Below, piece by piece: positions 24,425 through 36,559 of a DNA stretch of 64,000 nucleotides. The stretch is from Corydoras sp. C115. Its lineage: Eukaryota; Chordata; Actinopteri; Siluriformes; Callichthyidae. The translations under genes were made by a program, and so were the position numbers. The DNA lies in the NCBI GenBank assembly GCA_019802505.1, contig JAFMOC010000038.1, positions 2,599,001 to 2,663,000 of the forward strand. Reading direction: 5' to 3'. The notes beneath the pieces are model-generated. The model was not told the DNA's origin. It saw only the letters and a program-made list of their open reading frames with translations, and did no database searches. Within the stretch, counting starts at the first letter, position 1. Every line of letters starts with the position of its first letter.

Positions 24425-24935
24425 CACTGAATTGCCACTTTATTAAAGAGCCACCCTTTTGGTAGCAGGTTGGCCTTCTGTTGACTTCTGAATCATAACA
24501 ATTTGTCATGACAGATTCCACAAGGCGTTGAAATCATTCTGCAAAAATATTGGGTCCTGCAAACAGAATGGCTTTTCGCAGTTGTCGTAGATTAGATGGA
24601 GGTTCTGACAAGCTCTAAACAGTCTGTTTTGCCTCATTCCATAGATGCTTTATAGGAACAATATCAGAGAACTGTGAAGGTCAGGAAAGCGAGAAGAACT
24701 TGCTGCTATGTTTCAGGAACCAATCTGTGATTATTATGGCAGGGTACACTGTCCTGCCCAAACTTTCCTCTGCCGTAGAGTAACAGCTGCCATGTAAGAA
24801 TGAACATGGTTGATCAGAAAGTTTATGAAAGTCCCACTGTCCAGCCCAAACTTTCCTCTGCCGTAGAGTAACAGCTGCCATGTAAGAATGAACATGGTTG
24901 ATCACAAAGTTTATGAAAGTTCCACTGTCCAACCA
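24425..24935 (-). pseudogene. Tc1-like transposon relic with an 88-bp internal tandem duplication
   Basis: It starts TACACTGAATTGCCACTTTATT, a fish Tc1-type terminal motif. The following sequence reads, on the minus strand, like the 3' part of a Tc1-family transposase gene (compare AACAAGGTGCTGGAA-like and GGACATGGTCAGCAAC-like phrases), broken by many stops. Inside it, 24748-24835 is repeated at 24836-24923 with only a few differences. Confidence 0.6.
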
Positions 24936-26397
24936 GTGATCCAAAGATATCAATTATTTATCATAAAATCTCTACAACTGCACAATTCTGAACTGTTGCC
25001 ATGTGACAGGAAAGTACATGAGTCCACCTTCTCTAGATGTACTTACTCTGATTTCCACACAGGAAACCTTTAATTCCTTTTATAAGAGCAGGTAATATAT
25101 ATTGCTATTAATATACATCAAAATGAACAGTACGCATGTTTATTAGGAAATGTGTTCAAGTGTTTGTGTGTGTGTGTGGTGTGTGTTTTGTAGGATTAAG
25201 TTAAGATTCAATTAACTCTGTACTGGTGGGAGCAGCAGGGGAAATCAGTGTGAATGAGTACAGCCGTCACAATAACATCTTCACATACACAAACACACAC
25301 ACACCCCACACCCACCTCTGAGTAAGTGCGGTTAATCTGTGATTAATTGATTTTATAATTAAATTGTGCTGTTTGGTCGTAACTGATAATCAATTATACT
25401 AAGGTGGGGTGAGAGGACTGGCATAGAAAGGTTAAGGGCTACTGGGGGAATTTGAGGTACATATGAGTAGGCCATTGTTCAAATATTTGTATTAGTGTTT
25501 AATATGACAATTTAAAGCAGCATGAGATTCTCGAATCTTTGGCACAATGTTTAAATTGTAATATTAATACTTTTGTAATAAAGTCATATATTTTACATTT
25601 GAGTCATGTACAATGAATATATATGTAAATTCCCTATATATTAGTATATTTTAAACTTTAAACTTAATAAGATTAGTGCTAATTCTACAACAAAAGTTTG
25701 AGGAACACATGTGGAGGAACTTAAGTGGCCTTCATAGACCTTAGACCTCAACCTCAATAAACAGGAACTAAATTAATTGTCAAGTTATTACATATAATAC
25801 GACATCCATTAATAAACGACACATCTTACAATGGCCTAATGTTAATAAAGCCTTATAAATCCATAGCAAATTCTAAAACTCTCACACTTTGATACTGTTT
25901 GCTATATTGTATGTACCATTTTACTTTGCTTGTTTTTCGACTGTTTCTGGAATTATTACTTTTGCTACCTTTTTTTATAGGGTGGATCTTGCAAAAGAAC
26001 TTTTACCCTAAACATTTTTGGTTTAATAATTAAGAAGTGAAAGGCATGAGAGTGGAAGATGCTCTGAACATAGGCCAAGTTTGTTTGATTTATTTTTTTT
26101 AAGACCCTAACGGGTAACGAAGGGATAATACAAACTGCGCTTTGTTATATTTTTGTGTGGTGGATTATTTTCTGCCTGACAGTGACCACACGGTTCCTAA
26201 TAAAATTGTACAAGCATCACACTCAATGTCACAGCCATTTTAGTTCTGAGAATGGATTACCACCCACACAATAACATCTTTGTATCTTTTATTCCTGGTG
26301 AATGGGGTAAAGAGAAGCTAATGTTGTAGGTAACAGACTATATTCTGTAAATATAACACTATCCACTTCCCTTACAGTGTCTTGTAAATGTTTTTAT
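24936..26397. other. Intergenic DNA, no gene
   Basis: Unique AT-rich sequence. The part at 25200-25400 contains several TTAAT/TAATTGATT/TAATTAAAT homeodomain-like motifs. A C13 run occurs at 26398-26410. Confidence 0.5.
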
Positions 26398-26454
26398 CCC
26401 CCCCCCCCCCATGTTATGGATCTGTGGATCTGCGCAAAGTTGTCCAAGTTGGTA

Positions 26455-26465
26455 AATATATATAT

Positions 26466-26551
<86 letters not shown>
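26455..26551. repeat. (TA)n microsatellite, left flank of Tc1-like element
   Basis: TA run interrupted once near 26467, followed by ACACACACAT. Confidence 0.96.
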
Positions 26552-26559
<8 letters not shown>

Positions 26560-26930
26560 TAAATATACACAGTTAGGTCCATAAATATTTGGACACTGAC
26601 GGAAATTTTGTTTTTTTTTACCTGTTGACTGAAATATGTTCAAGTTATAATTATCTAATTGACATGGACATAAATTCCAGACTTTCAGCTTTTATTTGAG
26701 GGTATCCACATTAAAATTGGATGAAGGGTTTAGAAGTTTCAGCTCCTTAACCCGTGCCACCCTGTTTTTAAAGGGACCAAAAATAATTGGATAATTGACT
26801 CAAAGGCCATTTCATGGGCAGGTGTGGGCAATTCCTTTGTTATGTCATTTTCAATTAAGCAGACAAAAGGCCTGGAGTTGATTTTAGGCATGCTGCTTGC
26901 ATTTGGAAGATTTTGCTGTTAAAAAAAAAC

Positions 26931-27949
26931 ATGCGGTCAAAGGAGCTCTCCATGCAAGTGAAACAAGCCATCCTTAATCTGAGAAAACAGAAAAAAACCC
27001 ATCCGAGAATTTGCAACAATATTAGGAATGGAAAAATCTACAGTTTGGTACATCCTGAGAAAAAAAGATAGCACCGGTAAACTCACCAATGCAAAAAGAC
27101 CTGAATGCCCACAGAAGACAACAGTGGTAGATGATCGGAGAATAATTTCCACGGTGAAGATAAACCCATTCACAACAGCTAACCAAGTGAACAACACTCT
27201 CCAGGAGGTAGGCGTATCAATATCCAAGTCTACCATAAAGAGAAAACTGCATGCAAGTAAATACAGAGGGTTCACTGCACGGTGCAAGCCACTCTTAAGC
27301 CTCAAGAATAAAAAGGCTAGTTTGGACTTCTAAACATCTAAAAAAAAAACAGCACAGTTCTGGAAAAACATTCATTGGACAGACAAAACCAACATCAACC
27401 TCTACCAGAATGATGGAAAGAAAAATGTATGGCGAAGGCGTGGTACAGCTCATGATCCAAAGCATACCATATTGTCTGTAAAACACAGCGGAGGCAGTGT
27501 GATGGCTTGGGCATGCATGGCTGCCAGAGGCACTGGGTCACTAGTGTTTATTGCTGATGTGACAGAGGACAGAAGCATCCGGATGAATTCTGAGGTATTC
27601 AGAGACATACTGTATGCTCAAATCCAGCCAAACGCAGCCAATCTCATTGGTCGGCGTTTCATAATACAGATGGACAATGACCCGAAACGTAAAGCCAAAG
27701 CAACCCAGGAGTTTATTAAAGCAAAAAAGTAGAATGTTCTTGAATGGCCAAGTCAGTCACCTGATCTCAACCCAATTGAGCCTGCATTGTGGGCCAGAAA
27801 GGCCCACAAACATACAGCAACTAAAAACTGCAGCAGGAAAGGCCTGGCAGAGCAGGGGGAGGAATGGAGGAAGCACAGCGTCTGGTGATTTCCATGAGTT
27901 CAAGACTTCAGGCAGTCTTTGCCAACAAAGTTTTTCAACCAAGTATTAG
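26931..27949 (+). pseudogene. Tc1-like transposase pseudogene
   Basis: The ATG at 26931 opens an N-terminal helix-turn-helix region (MRSKELSMQVKQAILNLRKQ). An extra A in the A-run near 26985-26997 shifts frame to one that reads KSTVWYILRKK and KSTIKRKL. A TAA at 27331-27333 lies where a few codons are deleted, a TAG at 27730-27732 replaces what is Trp in the family, and a second frameshift follows the SPDLNPIE motif; the C-terminus ends FSTKY at 27949. The catalytic DDE triad can still be read (HWTD, QMDND, NPIE). At least two frameshifts and two stops make it inactive. Confidence 0.92.
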
Positions 27950-27969
27950 AAACAAATATTTTATTTACA

Positions 27970-28311
27970 GGGCGACACAGTGGCTTAGTGGTTAGCACGT
28001 TCGCCTCTCAGCGCTAGGGCTTCCCGGTTCGAATCCCCATCTGGGTGGAGTTTCCATGTTCTCCCCGTGTCTGCGTGGGGTTCTCCGGTTTCCTCCCACA
28101 GTCCAAAAACATGGATCAAGTCAGTTGAATTCTCAAAATTGCCCCATATAGAGTGTGTGTGTGTGAGTGAGTGTGTGCCCAGCAATGGATTGGCGCCCTG
28201 TCCTGGGTCTATCTGCCCAGCGCCTGAAATGTTCTCCCCTGGATGGGCATGGGGAACCCCACCGCGACCCTAATAGAGGATAAAGCGTGAGATAATGAAT
28301 AAATGAATGAA
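27970..28311 (+). mobile_element. V-type SINE nested in the Tc1-like element
   Basis: Complete except for a small gap in the central domain. TTTTATTTACA occurs at 27959-27969 and 28312-28322, a perfect duplication of transposon sequence, so the SINE arrived after the transposon. Confidence 0.97.
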
Positions 28312-28548
28312 TTTTATTTACAATTACTTAATTTGTCCAATTACTTTTGAGCCCCTGAAATGAAGGGATTATGTTTATAAAATGCTTTAGTTGCCCAGAT
28401 TTTCATGAAATCATTTTGTTCAACCCACTGAATTAAAGCTGAAAGTATGAACTTCAATTGCATCTGAAGTGTTTTGTTTGAAATTCATTGTTGTCATTTA
28501 CAGAACCAAAATTAGAAAAATGTTGTCTCTGTCCAAATATTTATGGAC

Positions 28549-28552
<4 letters not shown>

Positions 28553-28643
<91 letters not shown>

Positions 28644-28646
28644 TAC

Positions 28647-28701
<55 letters not shown>
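28553..28701. repeat. (TA)n-(CA)n compound microsatellite
   Basis: TA run from the transposon end to about 28660, then CA to 28701. Confidence 0.96.
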
Positions 28702-28702
<1 letters not shown>

Positions 28703-28854
28703 GTTTTTCTTCAACAAATTCACCCAACCACGCATTTGCTTTGCCTACAAATGCACAGCAATGCAGAAACAGAAAAGAGTAGCATTAGCATGTGTAGCTT
28801 TTTTATGTTATCCTCTAAAGTGTATAATAACATGCTAATATTCATTCACTGCTC

Positions 28855-29165
28855 AAGAGTTCAATGGCAGCGTGTTTTACACCATTCCATATGATGCTTG
28901 CATACAGCTACTTAGTCATGGAAACCCCTGCCACAAAGCTCCTTCTGCACAGTTGTTATGCCAATCTGAAGGCTAGAAGAGATTTGGAACTTTGAAGTTA
29001 TTGAGTAGGCAGAGAGCTGTTGACGTTTATGCACTATGCTCCTCGGCACTCAGCAACCTACTCTGTCGCTTTATGTGGTCTGCTGATTCATGCCATGCTT
29101 CTTAAATCCCTCCACTATAAGAACACCGCTTACAGTTGGTCGTGAAATCGAGACGCAAAGACATT
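28855..29165 (-). pseudogene. Second Tc1-like transposase relic
   Basis: The minus strand resembles the N-terminal half of another fish Tc1-family transposase: the + strand phrases GGCAGCGTGTTTTACACCA, CATGGAAACCC and ACAGTTGGTCGTGAAAT correspond to conserved coding blocks in reverse. No continuous frame remains. It is a different lineage from the element at 26568-28554. Confidence 0.6.
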
Positions 29166-29339
29166 TTTCAAAGTTATCTGTTGCAATGTTGACTATTACA
29201 ATACTACGCTTAAATTACTGAGCCAATTTTACAAACGTTTAAAAAGGCAGACTACATGACTAGTTTCCTGATTTTCAATGGTACCCAACACTGCACCTGT
29301 ACAACTAAGAGAGATTCTCTCTTTCTATTCAAAATATTT
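29166..29339. other. Short intergenic spacer
   Basis: Unique sequence; nothing recognised. Confidence 0.55.
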
Positions 29340-29430
29340 ATTCATTCATTCATTCATTATCTGCCATTTAATCCTCCACTAGGGATTCCACGGGAGGGTT
29401 CCCCAAGCCCATTAAGGGGAGCACAGATAT
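29340..29430 (-). mobile_element. V-type SINE, 3' tail fragment
   Basis: Only the (GAAT)n tail and about 65 bp of the LINE-like part are present (ATTATCTGCCATTTAATCC, GGGTTCCCCAAGCCCATTAA). Confidence 0.8.
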
Positions 29431-29587
29431 GTATATATGTCTATATGTGGTGTGCGTCATGATCTCTCATAAGCAAGTTGTTGCACATTCTAGATGAAGC
29501 ACAACAAAAGCGACAAATCCATACTTCTCCCGGAGTTTTGGTCTTTGGATTGCCTCATCATCATTTCATTAACCATGTTATTCTTGC

Positions 29588-29914
29588 GGCGGCACGGTGG
29601 CTTAGTGGTTAGCACGTTCGCCTCTCAGCGCTAGGGATTCTTGGTTTGAATCCCCATCTGGGTGGAGTTTCCATGTTCTCCCCGTGTCCGCGTGGGTTTC
29701 TTCCGGGTTCTCCGGTTTCCTTCCACAGTCCAAAAATATGGATCAATTCTCCAAATTGCCCCATATAGAGTGTGTCTGTGTGAGTGAGTGTGTGCCCAGT
29801 GATGGATTGGCGCCCTGTCCCTGGGTCTATCTGCCCAGCGCCCGAAACGTTCTCCCCTGGATGGGCAACCCCACCGCGACCCTAATAGAGGATAAAGCGG
29901 GAGATAATGAATGA
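29588..29914 (+). mobile_element. V-type SINE with 13-bp target duplication
   Basis: Nearly complete, with two small deletions. Flanks are ATGTTATTCTTGC at 29575-29587 and 29915-29927. Confidence 0.97.
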
Positions 29915-29927
29915 ATGTTATTCTTGC

Positions 29928-31162
29928 CGAACTAACACAAGCATCAGTCGTTAGTTATACAGTATATACATATTTACATGAATATAAATGAGACGGATGC
30001 ACATGAACACATGCACACGTGCTACGTGAGCTCAGGTGTTTTTCAATGCATTATAAACCTCACATAATGCTGTGAACTGAACATGAGGTCACTTCCTTTT
30101 TAAACCTTGGTCTCATAGGCAGGAAGGATTGTAACTGTAACCGCACACTGTTTAAAAATCAGGCTCTTTGTTGTTTGTGCATTAGTATGTTTCATTAGTG
30201 TACTTGCTAACAGTAGGCTCTGACTATAATCCCTCTCTCTTTCAAATTTGACCCTGATTAGAAACACACTCAGCAGATAAGAGATTCAGCCAAGTGGATA
30301 TTGATCACACAGACAAGCTGTTTGAAGGTCACACTGACTGAATCTGGCTTTTTGTAGACAGAGCTTGTAGATATATAGTACATGAATGCAGAAGTGTGGG
30401 TTCAGTATTGGCAGTAGGATTTGTTTGCCCTCTGATAGGTTACCAGGTTACAGATCTCATGAAAGTATGCAGACGACACAATGGCTAGGAGTCTAGGTAT
30501 CTTCCCCCCGCAGCAAAAAAGGTCCTGGGTTTAAGTACCAAACAAAGCGGGCAAAATCCTTTTTGTGTAGAGTTTCCATGTTCTCCAGTTGTACAGTTTT
30601 ATATCGCACAGAAGCTGTTATAGTATTTACTAAAGCTGATAAACCTTTATACATTACAGTATTATGTATAAGCTGCTACAGTTCCTAGAAAGAAGTTACC
30701 AAATGCGTCGTTAGAGGGCGCTCTTTTCCCACGACAGAATCATTGTCCACATTCATCTATTTACCTGTACTGATTAGCCTGGCCTGTAGACAAAACGGTG
30801 CTGTTAATGTATAAGATGTTTGCAGTGCAAAAAATAAAAAATAAAATAAAATAAAATAAAAAATAACTCACCATTACACAGCTGAAAAAGCACATGGAAT
30901 CAGCACATTTAAAGAATGTTCAGCAACTTTTTTAGTTTTAAACAAATAAACAAAATCAGATTTGACCAAAAAATGTGTAAATGATTAGCTATGCATTATA
31001 GCTTATAACATACAATGTCCTGATATAATACTGAGAAAAAGTTTATGTTAAACATAGCAAAACAAAGTTAAATGTTATTTCCCCTTTGGTATTAAAACAT
31101 CCTTTATTTCAGTTCATAAAATAACGTAATAAAAATATATATATAAATCAATTTCCTCTATA
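29928..31162. other. Intergenic DNA with an old SINE fragment
   Basis: Unique sequence. At about 30475-30600 a worn V-type SINE head and central-domain start can be traced (GTCCTGGGTTTAAGTACC, AGAGTTTCCATGTTCTCC). A palindrome AGAGGGCGCTCT lies near 30713. An (AAAAT)n-like stretch occurs at 30825-30862. Confidence 0.5.
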
Positions 31163-31175
31163 AAATTGCAATCAG

Positions 31176-31520
31176 GGCAGCACGGTGGCTTAGTGGTTAG
31201 CACGTTCGCCTCTCAGCGCTAGGGATTTCCGGTTCGAATCCCCATCTGGGTGGAGTTTCCATGTTCTCCCCGTGTCTGCGTGGGTTTCCACCGGGTTCTC
31301 CGGTTTCCTCCCACAGTCCAAAAACATGGATCAAGTCAATTGAATTCTCCAAATTGCCCCATATAGAGTGTGTCTGTGTGAGTGAGTGTGTGCCCAGCGA
31401 TGGATAGGCGCCCTGTCCTGGATCTATCTGCCCAGCGCCCGAGACGTTCTCCCCTGGATGGGCATGGGGAACCCCACCGCGACCCTAATAGAGGATAAAG
31501 CGGGAGATAATGAATGAATG
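31176..31520 (+). mobile_element. Full-length V-type SINE with 13-bp target duplication
   Basis: Flanks are AAATTGCAATCAG at 31163-31175 and 31521-31533. Pol III boxes are intact. Confidence 0.97.
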
Positions 31521-31533
31521 AAATTGCAATCAG

Positions 31534-32854
31534 TTTGAGTTGCGAACCTGTTGATAGTCCTGAGATTGATTTAAGAGAACTTTTGTTAAAGGAAACAACA
31601 AAAATGGTTGGATTTATATAAAAATGACTCCATTATCTCCAAACCATGATGAAAATGAAAAACAAACAATCTAAACACCTGGCTGTTGAGTTAATGATGT
31701 CCAACTTCACTAATCCTTTATCTGATATCTGAGGCATTCATATACTTTATCTGAGGCATCACTTTTGTCCACTTTTATCCAATCACCCACACACCATGAT
31801 GCTTTTGGTCAGAAATGAACTTGCTTAGTCCTGTTTAAGTAATTACAGCTGGTTTTAATCAGACGTTTGTGAAAATTTTATTTATTCCTCACAAACATTG
31901 CTTTCTGTTTCACTCCTTCTTGTTTGTCATTTGCTTTTTCCCCCGTTTTTCGGTGTACACAGCATTTTCTATTTTGTTTACTCTACCTGTACGTTTCACT
32001 TTTATAACTTTTTAGATTTTATTCCATCTGCACAAAACAAACTTGGCCCACTTAGCACTGAACTTCCTTGGTAGAAATATTATGAGTATTGTTTCAGTTG
32101 ACAACCTTCTTGATGGAGCATATCTTGAGTCGAACAGCTCATTAAGATCTGTGGTGGTGTTTTTTTTTGGCTTGCATTATAATACATGTACTAGTATTTG
32201 TTTCAGAACAATACATCACAAGGTAATTCCACAATATTTTATTTAATTTCTATGACAAAATGTGGTATTATTAAAAATAACTTAAATTTATTTTGTTAAG
32301 TGTTAAAGGGTGTACGGAAAAGACTATAAATGGGAGGTCTTAGGTAAAGTAAGTGGTGCATCAGAGAGGTGAAAGGTAGAAAAGATTTTATTACATAGAT
32401 CCTTATCATGACCTGCTCTTCCATTGGCATTACAATAGCTAGATTAACATTTTGTGATTTAAAGCTGTGAATGCCGTTATCAATATATCAGAGAGAACAA
32501 GATGGACAGAATATGGATAAACAAGACAGGATTTAGAAACACTTGGAGCAGTTCATTAACCTGCTTTGAGCTCCATCTGTCTTATTCTCTGCTTTTTCAA
32601 AACTTTGTTAAGTCCTTTTTGTAGGATTCTCTATATGTGCCTTTCTTTCTTTTTACTCCATTAAGCTACAAATCGATTTATTTCTACTTCTGTCTAACTG
32701 TTTCTGTCTGTGTCTCTTGTATCTGTGTACTGTGATATCAGTGTTAAAGCTCTCGCTTGATGATTGGTTCAAAGAAATTTCAGGCAGCCAATAAGAGTCT
32801 GTGTATGTGGCGAGAAAAGGGAATGTGGAGATGAGAATTTTGTTAGTACATGTG

Positions 32855-32858
<4 letters not shown>
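31534..32858. other. Intergenic DNA, no gene
   Basis: AT-rich unique sequence; nothing recognised with confidence. Confidence 0.55.

Positions 32859-32859
<1 letters not shown>

Positions 32860-32897
<38 letters not shown>
32860..32897. repeat. (CA)n microsatellite
   Basis: About 18 CA units. Confidence 0.95.
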
Positions 32898-32900
<3 letters not shown>

Positions 32901-33023
32901 CACACACACCTGTAACATTGTGAAATAATTGTCTCTCTGATGTTCTAGACTCGTTACAGATGAAACAGTGTTGTGTGATCTCTGTAATCATATCATCCCC
33001 TCTTACTCCCTATTACATCATCA

Positions 33024-33026
<3 letters not shown>

Positions 33027-33080
<54 letters not shown>
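33027..33080. repeat. (GT)n microsatellite
   Basis: 27 GT units. Confidence 0.96.
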
Positions 33081-33086
<6 letters not shown>

Positions 33087-33554
33087 AATGTGGCACAAAT
33101 GAATGGTCCTAAAAACATATCTTTATAACAAACCCATGACAGTGAAATTAAAACTATATATACACTGAATGGCCATTTTATTTAGAATGATAGATTTTTC
33201 TTTTTCATTTTTAACAGTATAAATGTTTAGTACATGTTCTTCTGCATGTCAAATGATTACATCATGCGAATGTTACATATTTAATAGCTGCACCTTTGCG
33301 TGACAAATTTTTCATTCTAGCTCATCCAAGCGGTTCTTCTTTGGATGCTTTAATAACCAGGAGGAACACTAAAAATATTAAACAACTTCAAATAGTAAAG
33401 ACAAGACTCAAGAAACCAATAGAAGAATACATAACACTCACGATTAATTGAAATTAATAATTAAATTAAAAAATGACCATGTTGATAAATCTCATAAGAT
33501 ATGTGTAATGTGGTACCTCATGCATGATGAACAAACACATGATCGGAAAGAATT
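33081..33554. other. Intergenic DNA with a Tc1-like terminal motif
   Basis: TACACTGAATGGCCATTTTATT at about 33170 nearly repeats the start of the relic at 24425. The rest of the element cannot be followed. Confidence 0.45.
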
Positions 33555-33775
33555 GAATTGATATACATTTGCATTTGGTAATTTAGCAGACATTTATCCA
33601 AAGTGACTTACAAGTAACGCACAGTGTTGGTGCAGCACCTCTGAAGCAGTGAGGGTTAAGGGCCTTGCTCAAGGACCCACATTGGTAACTTCAGTGGACC
33701 TGAGATGGGAACCCACGACCTTCTGATAGATAGCCCAATACCCTAATCACTGAGCTAATGTTCCTGTCTAAGTTT
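33555..33775 (-). mobile_element. tRNA-derived SINE of a second fish family
   Basis: On the minus strand: tRNA-like head (TTAGCTCAGTGATTAGGG, then GGTCGTGGGTTCCC), body phrase TTGAGCAAGGCCCTTAACCC and tail GTCACTTTGGATAAATGTC. This head/body/tail order is common in fish. It shares the 'GAGCAAGGC..CTTAACCC' core with the element at 3863. Confidence 0.72.
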
Positions 33776-34310
33776 ACATTCACCCCATCATTATTCTACC
33801 AGCATACAATCACTACACTACACCAGCATCACACTACTAAGATCTAACTGTAATAATACACCCATCCCAGGATCACCAAACCTCCAACACATTATACCAT
33901 GATGTTATCACCATCATAACATCACGCTGATGTCACACTATACCAACAGCATGATGCAAATAGAATGCCTTTATAATGTCATTAGACCTATTATTTATAC
34001 TGCATTTACATTCACCTCCTTTATCATGCTTCCATTAAGCAATCTTAAATCAATAATTGTATTACATCATAACACCCATTATACTCCATTATCCAATTAC
34101 CACAACACCATGAACCCTCCATTTCATGTCTCAATTACATTACCATTTACCATCATTACAGCATCACATCACATGATTACACCATTACACACTCAAACAA
34201 ACAATAATCACACCAGCACTATCACATTTTTCTATCATGACACATCTTACATGCAGTGTACAGCCAACATTACACAAAATCCCAATCATATCACAGTAAA
34301 ATTATAATGA
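33776..34310. repeat. Degenerate A/C-rich 'ACCAT' array
   Basis: A long run of loosely repeated ATCACACCA, TACCATCATTAC and AACACCATGA phrases with almost no G on this strand. It shares CACTCAAACAAACA-type words with 11225-11360. The long low-G open frame (33930-34307) is a by-product. Confidence 0.45.
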
Positions 34311-34511
34311 CATCTTACCAAAATAAAGGACTGGAGACCTGTCCGGGGTGTTTTCCAAACTTTCTCCTTATTTGCCTTGGAATGTACTTCAGCACCCTTC
34401 ATAAAACCATATCAGGACGAGTAGTTCGAGAAATGAAATAATTCCTGAAATAAGGATGAATTAATTTTTAATCACATTAAAATATTATAATTTTCAGCAA
34501 CTGTTATGTGT

Positions 34512-34864
34512 TGGCGGCACGGTGGCTTAGTGGTTAGCATGTTCGCCTCTCAGCGCTAGGGATTCCCGGTTCGAATCCCCATCTGGGTGGAGTTTCCATG
34601 TTCTCCCCGTGTCTGCGTGGGTTTCCTCCGGGTTCTCCGGTTTCCTCCCACAGTCCAAAAACATGGATCAAGTCAATTGAATTCTCAAAAATTGCCCCAT
34701 ATAGAGTGTGTCTGTGTGAGTGTGTGTGTGCCCAGCGATGGATTGGCGCCCTGTCCTGGGTCTCTCTGCCCAGCGCCCGAGATGTTCTCCCCTGGATGGG
34801 CATGGGGAACCCCACCACGACCCTAATAGAGGATAAAGCGGGAGATAATGAATGAATGAATGAA
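34512..34864 (+). mobile_element. Full-length V-type SINE with 10-bp target duplication
   Basis: Flanks are TGTTATGTGT at 34502-34511 and 34865-34874. Confidence 0.97.
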
Positions 34865-34874
34865 TGTTATGTGT

Positions 34875-35254
34875 AAAGTGTTAACTGTTAATGTTATCTG
34901 TTAATGCAAATAAATGAACTTTTTATTAATGTTTTTTTAGTAGTCAAAGCTATAGGTACTGGTTTCGGTGTGATCTAAACATAAAAACATATGGGCTTAG
35001 AGCTTGGAAATGTGACTATGAGAGAGTTACCTGAGGAATGTGCCAAAATTGTTAATTGCGGAATATATTGGGTACAAAACTATGTATTCTCTGAAAAGTA
35101 AATTTGATTGAGTTTAATTTTTTGCAGTGATGCTATAGTAATATTATTGTAACAATATGATATAGCAGCATGTTTAACCATTTTATTTGCAGTCCAAAAC
35201 CAAGAATGGTCAAGATAATTGTGAAGTTTGATCTTTCTGTGGAAATTTAGTTAT
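34875..35254. other. Intergenic DNA, no gene
   Basis: AT-rich unique sequence; nothing recognised. Confidence 0.55.
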
Positions 35255-35270
35255 GAATAAGATCTAAATG

Positions 35271-35401
35271 TGCCCAGCGATAGATTGGCGCCCTGTCCTG
35301 GGTGTATCTGCCCCGTGCCTGAAACGTTCTCCCCTGGATGGGCATGGGGAACCCCACCGTGACCCTAATATATAGGATAAAGCGAAAGATAATGAATGAA
35401 T
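35271..35401 (+). mobile_element. 5'-truncated V-type SINE (tail only) with 16-bp target duplication
   Basis: It begins exactly at TGCCCAGCGATAGATTGGCG and runs to the GAAT tail. GAATAAGATCTAAATG flanks it at 35255-35270 and 35402-35417, showing that the short form was inserted as such and not deleted later. Confidence 0.95.
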
Positions 35402-35417
35402 GAATAAGATCTAAATG

Positions 35418-35631
35418 CATTTATCCTCATTCAGCGCTTAGGTACAAAAGTCTTTGACATTTTATTACTCCGTATTAACATTGGTCTTATGTGTGTGTGT
35501 GTATAAAAATGTGTTAATGAGCAGTGACAGAATTTGATATTAATTTATTTCAGCTCAGTATTTTTGAGACGCTGAGGATCTTTAATGAGCTCAATTTCAC
35601 TCACTGTGTCATCTGATGTCTGCTTATGCAA

Positions 35632-35666
<35 letters not shown>

Positions 35667-36480
35667 GGGGAGGCTAAGGGAGCATCATGGTTAAGTAGGT
35701 TGTTCTAGTGGCTTAAGTAAAAAAAAGTCCTGTGTTCGATTATTGGGACTGCATTATTATTGCATTATACATTGTTTTTCGCATGCAGATAGACGATGGT
35801 GTAAAATATAGAGTTATTATATACTATGGTAGAGTACATAACCCCTATAATATAACCCCTAACTTTAATGAGCTGGTTAAAATAGATGTGAATGATTGAT
35901 TCAAACCATTTATTAAACTTTCTGAGATTTTAACTCTAAAGCTTTACATTAAGCACAGCAAAACAACTCTTCAGGTGACCTCTTTTCCAACAAATCAGTG
36001 TTTGAGTGGCTGGCAGCATGCTGTCATAACTAAATCAAAATTTTATTTTTACTTATTGAGAGCAAGATATAAAACAGACAGGTGGGTTGGGTGCAGCTGT
36101 GAGTGACATGTGCTGTAATTATACATTTGAAACAATTTAATCACCTGCAAAAGAACAAACTAATCAAAGTTATTAGAATTTTGTTTTTGTAGGTGAATGT
36201 TAAATCCATAAACCACAAGTGTTAATAGAGCTTTCTCCTACTTTCTGTAGGCATCCAATATTAGTCAGTCTTTTCTTAAATGTACTTTGTTGGGCATCTC
36301 ATTGTCCCTCGTTAAGGTTATATTGAATGTGGCATAATGCTGAAACAATTAGCAGCCTGTAGGTGGGACTATTTTGTGTTTGATTATTTTGTGCACATGT
36401 TAGTGTTTAAGGTAATCGATGTATGCTGTGTTACACATTTATATGGTGACCTGGTTGATGCCCTCTAGCATGTCAATGAA

Positions 36481-36483
<3 letters not shown>
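35418..36483. other. Intergenic DNA with octamer motif and GT tract
   Basis: 35480-35635 is non-repetitive and contains a POU octamer ATGCAAAT at 35626-35633. A GT tract follows at 35634-35664. A weak tRNA-like head (GTCCTGTGTTCGATTATTGG) near 35720-35750 may be a SINE relic. No gene. Confidence 0.5.

Positions 36484-36484
<1 letters not shown>

Positions 36485-36542
<58 letters not shown>
36485..36542. repeat. (GT)n microsatellite
   Basis: About 29 GT units. Confidence 0.96.
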
Positions 36543-36547
<5 letters not shown>

Positions 36548-36559
36548 GTATGTGCGTAT

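Larger units (their letters stand above)
26568..28554 (+). mobile_element. Tc1/mariner-type DNA transposon, near full length, with a nested SINE
   Basis: The terminal inverted repeats share GTTAGGTCCATAAATATTTG plus GAC: the left copy begins about 26570 and the right copy ends about 28553. TA dinucleotides lie outside both ends, the target of this superfamily. Without the SINE at 27970-28311 and its duplicated target the element is about 1.63 kb, a normal size. It contains a broken transposase gene in forward orientation. Confidence 0.93.

Noticed and set aside
33930..34307. 125-residue open frame
   Set aside because: It results from a low-G degenerate array in which stop codons are rare; no domain.
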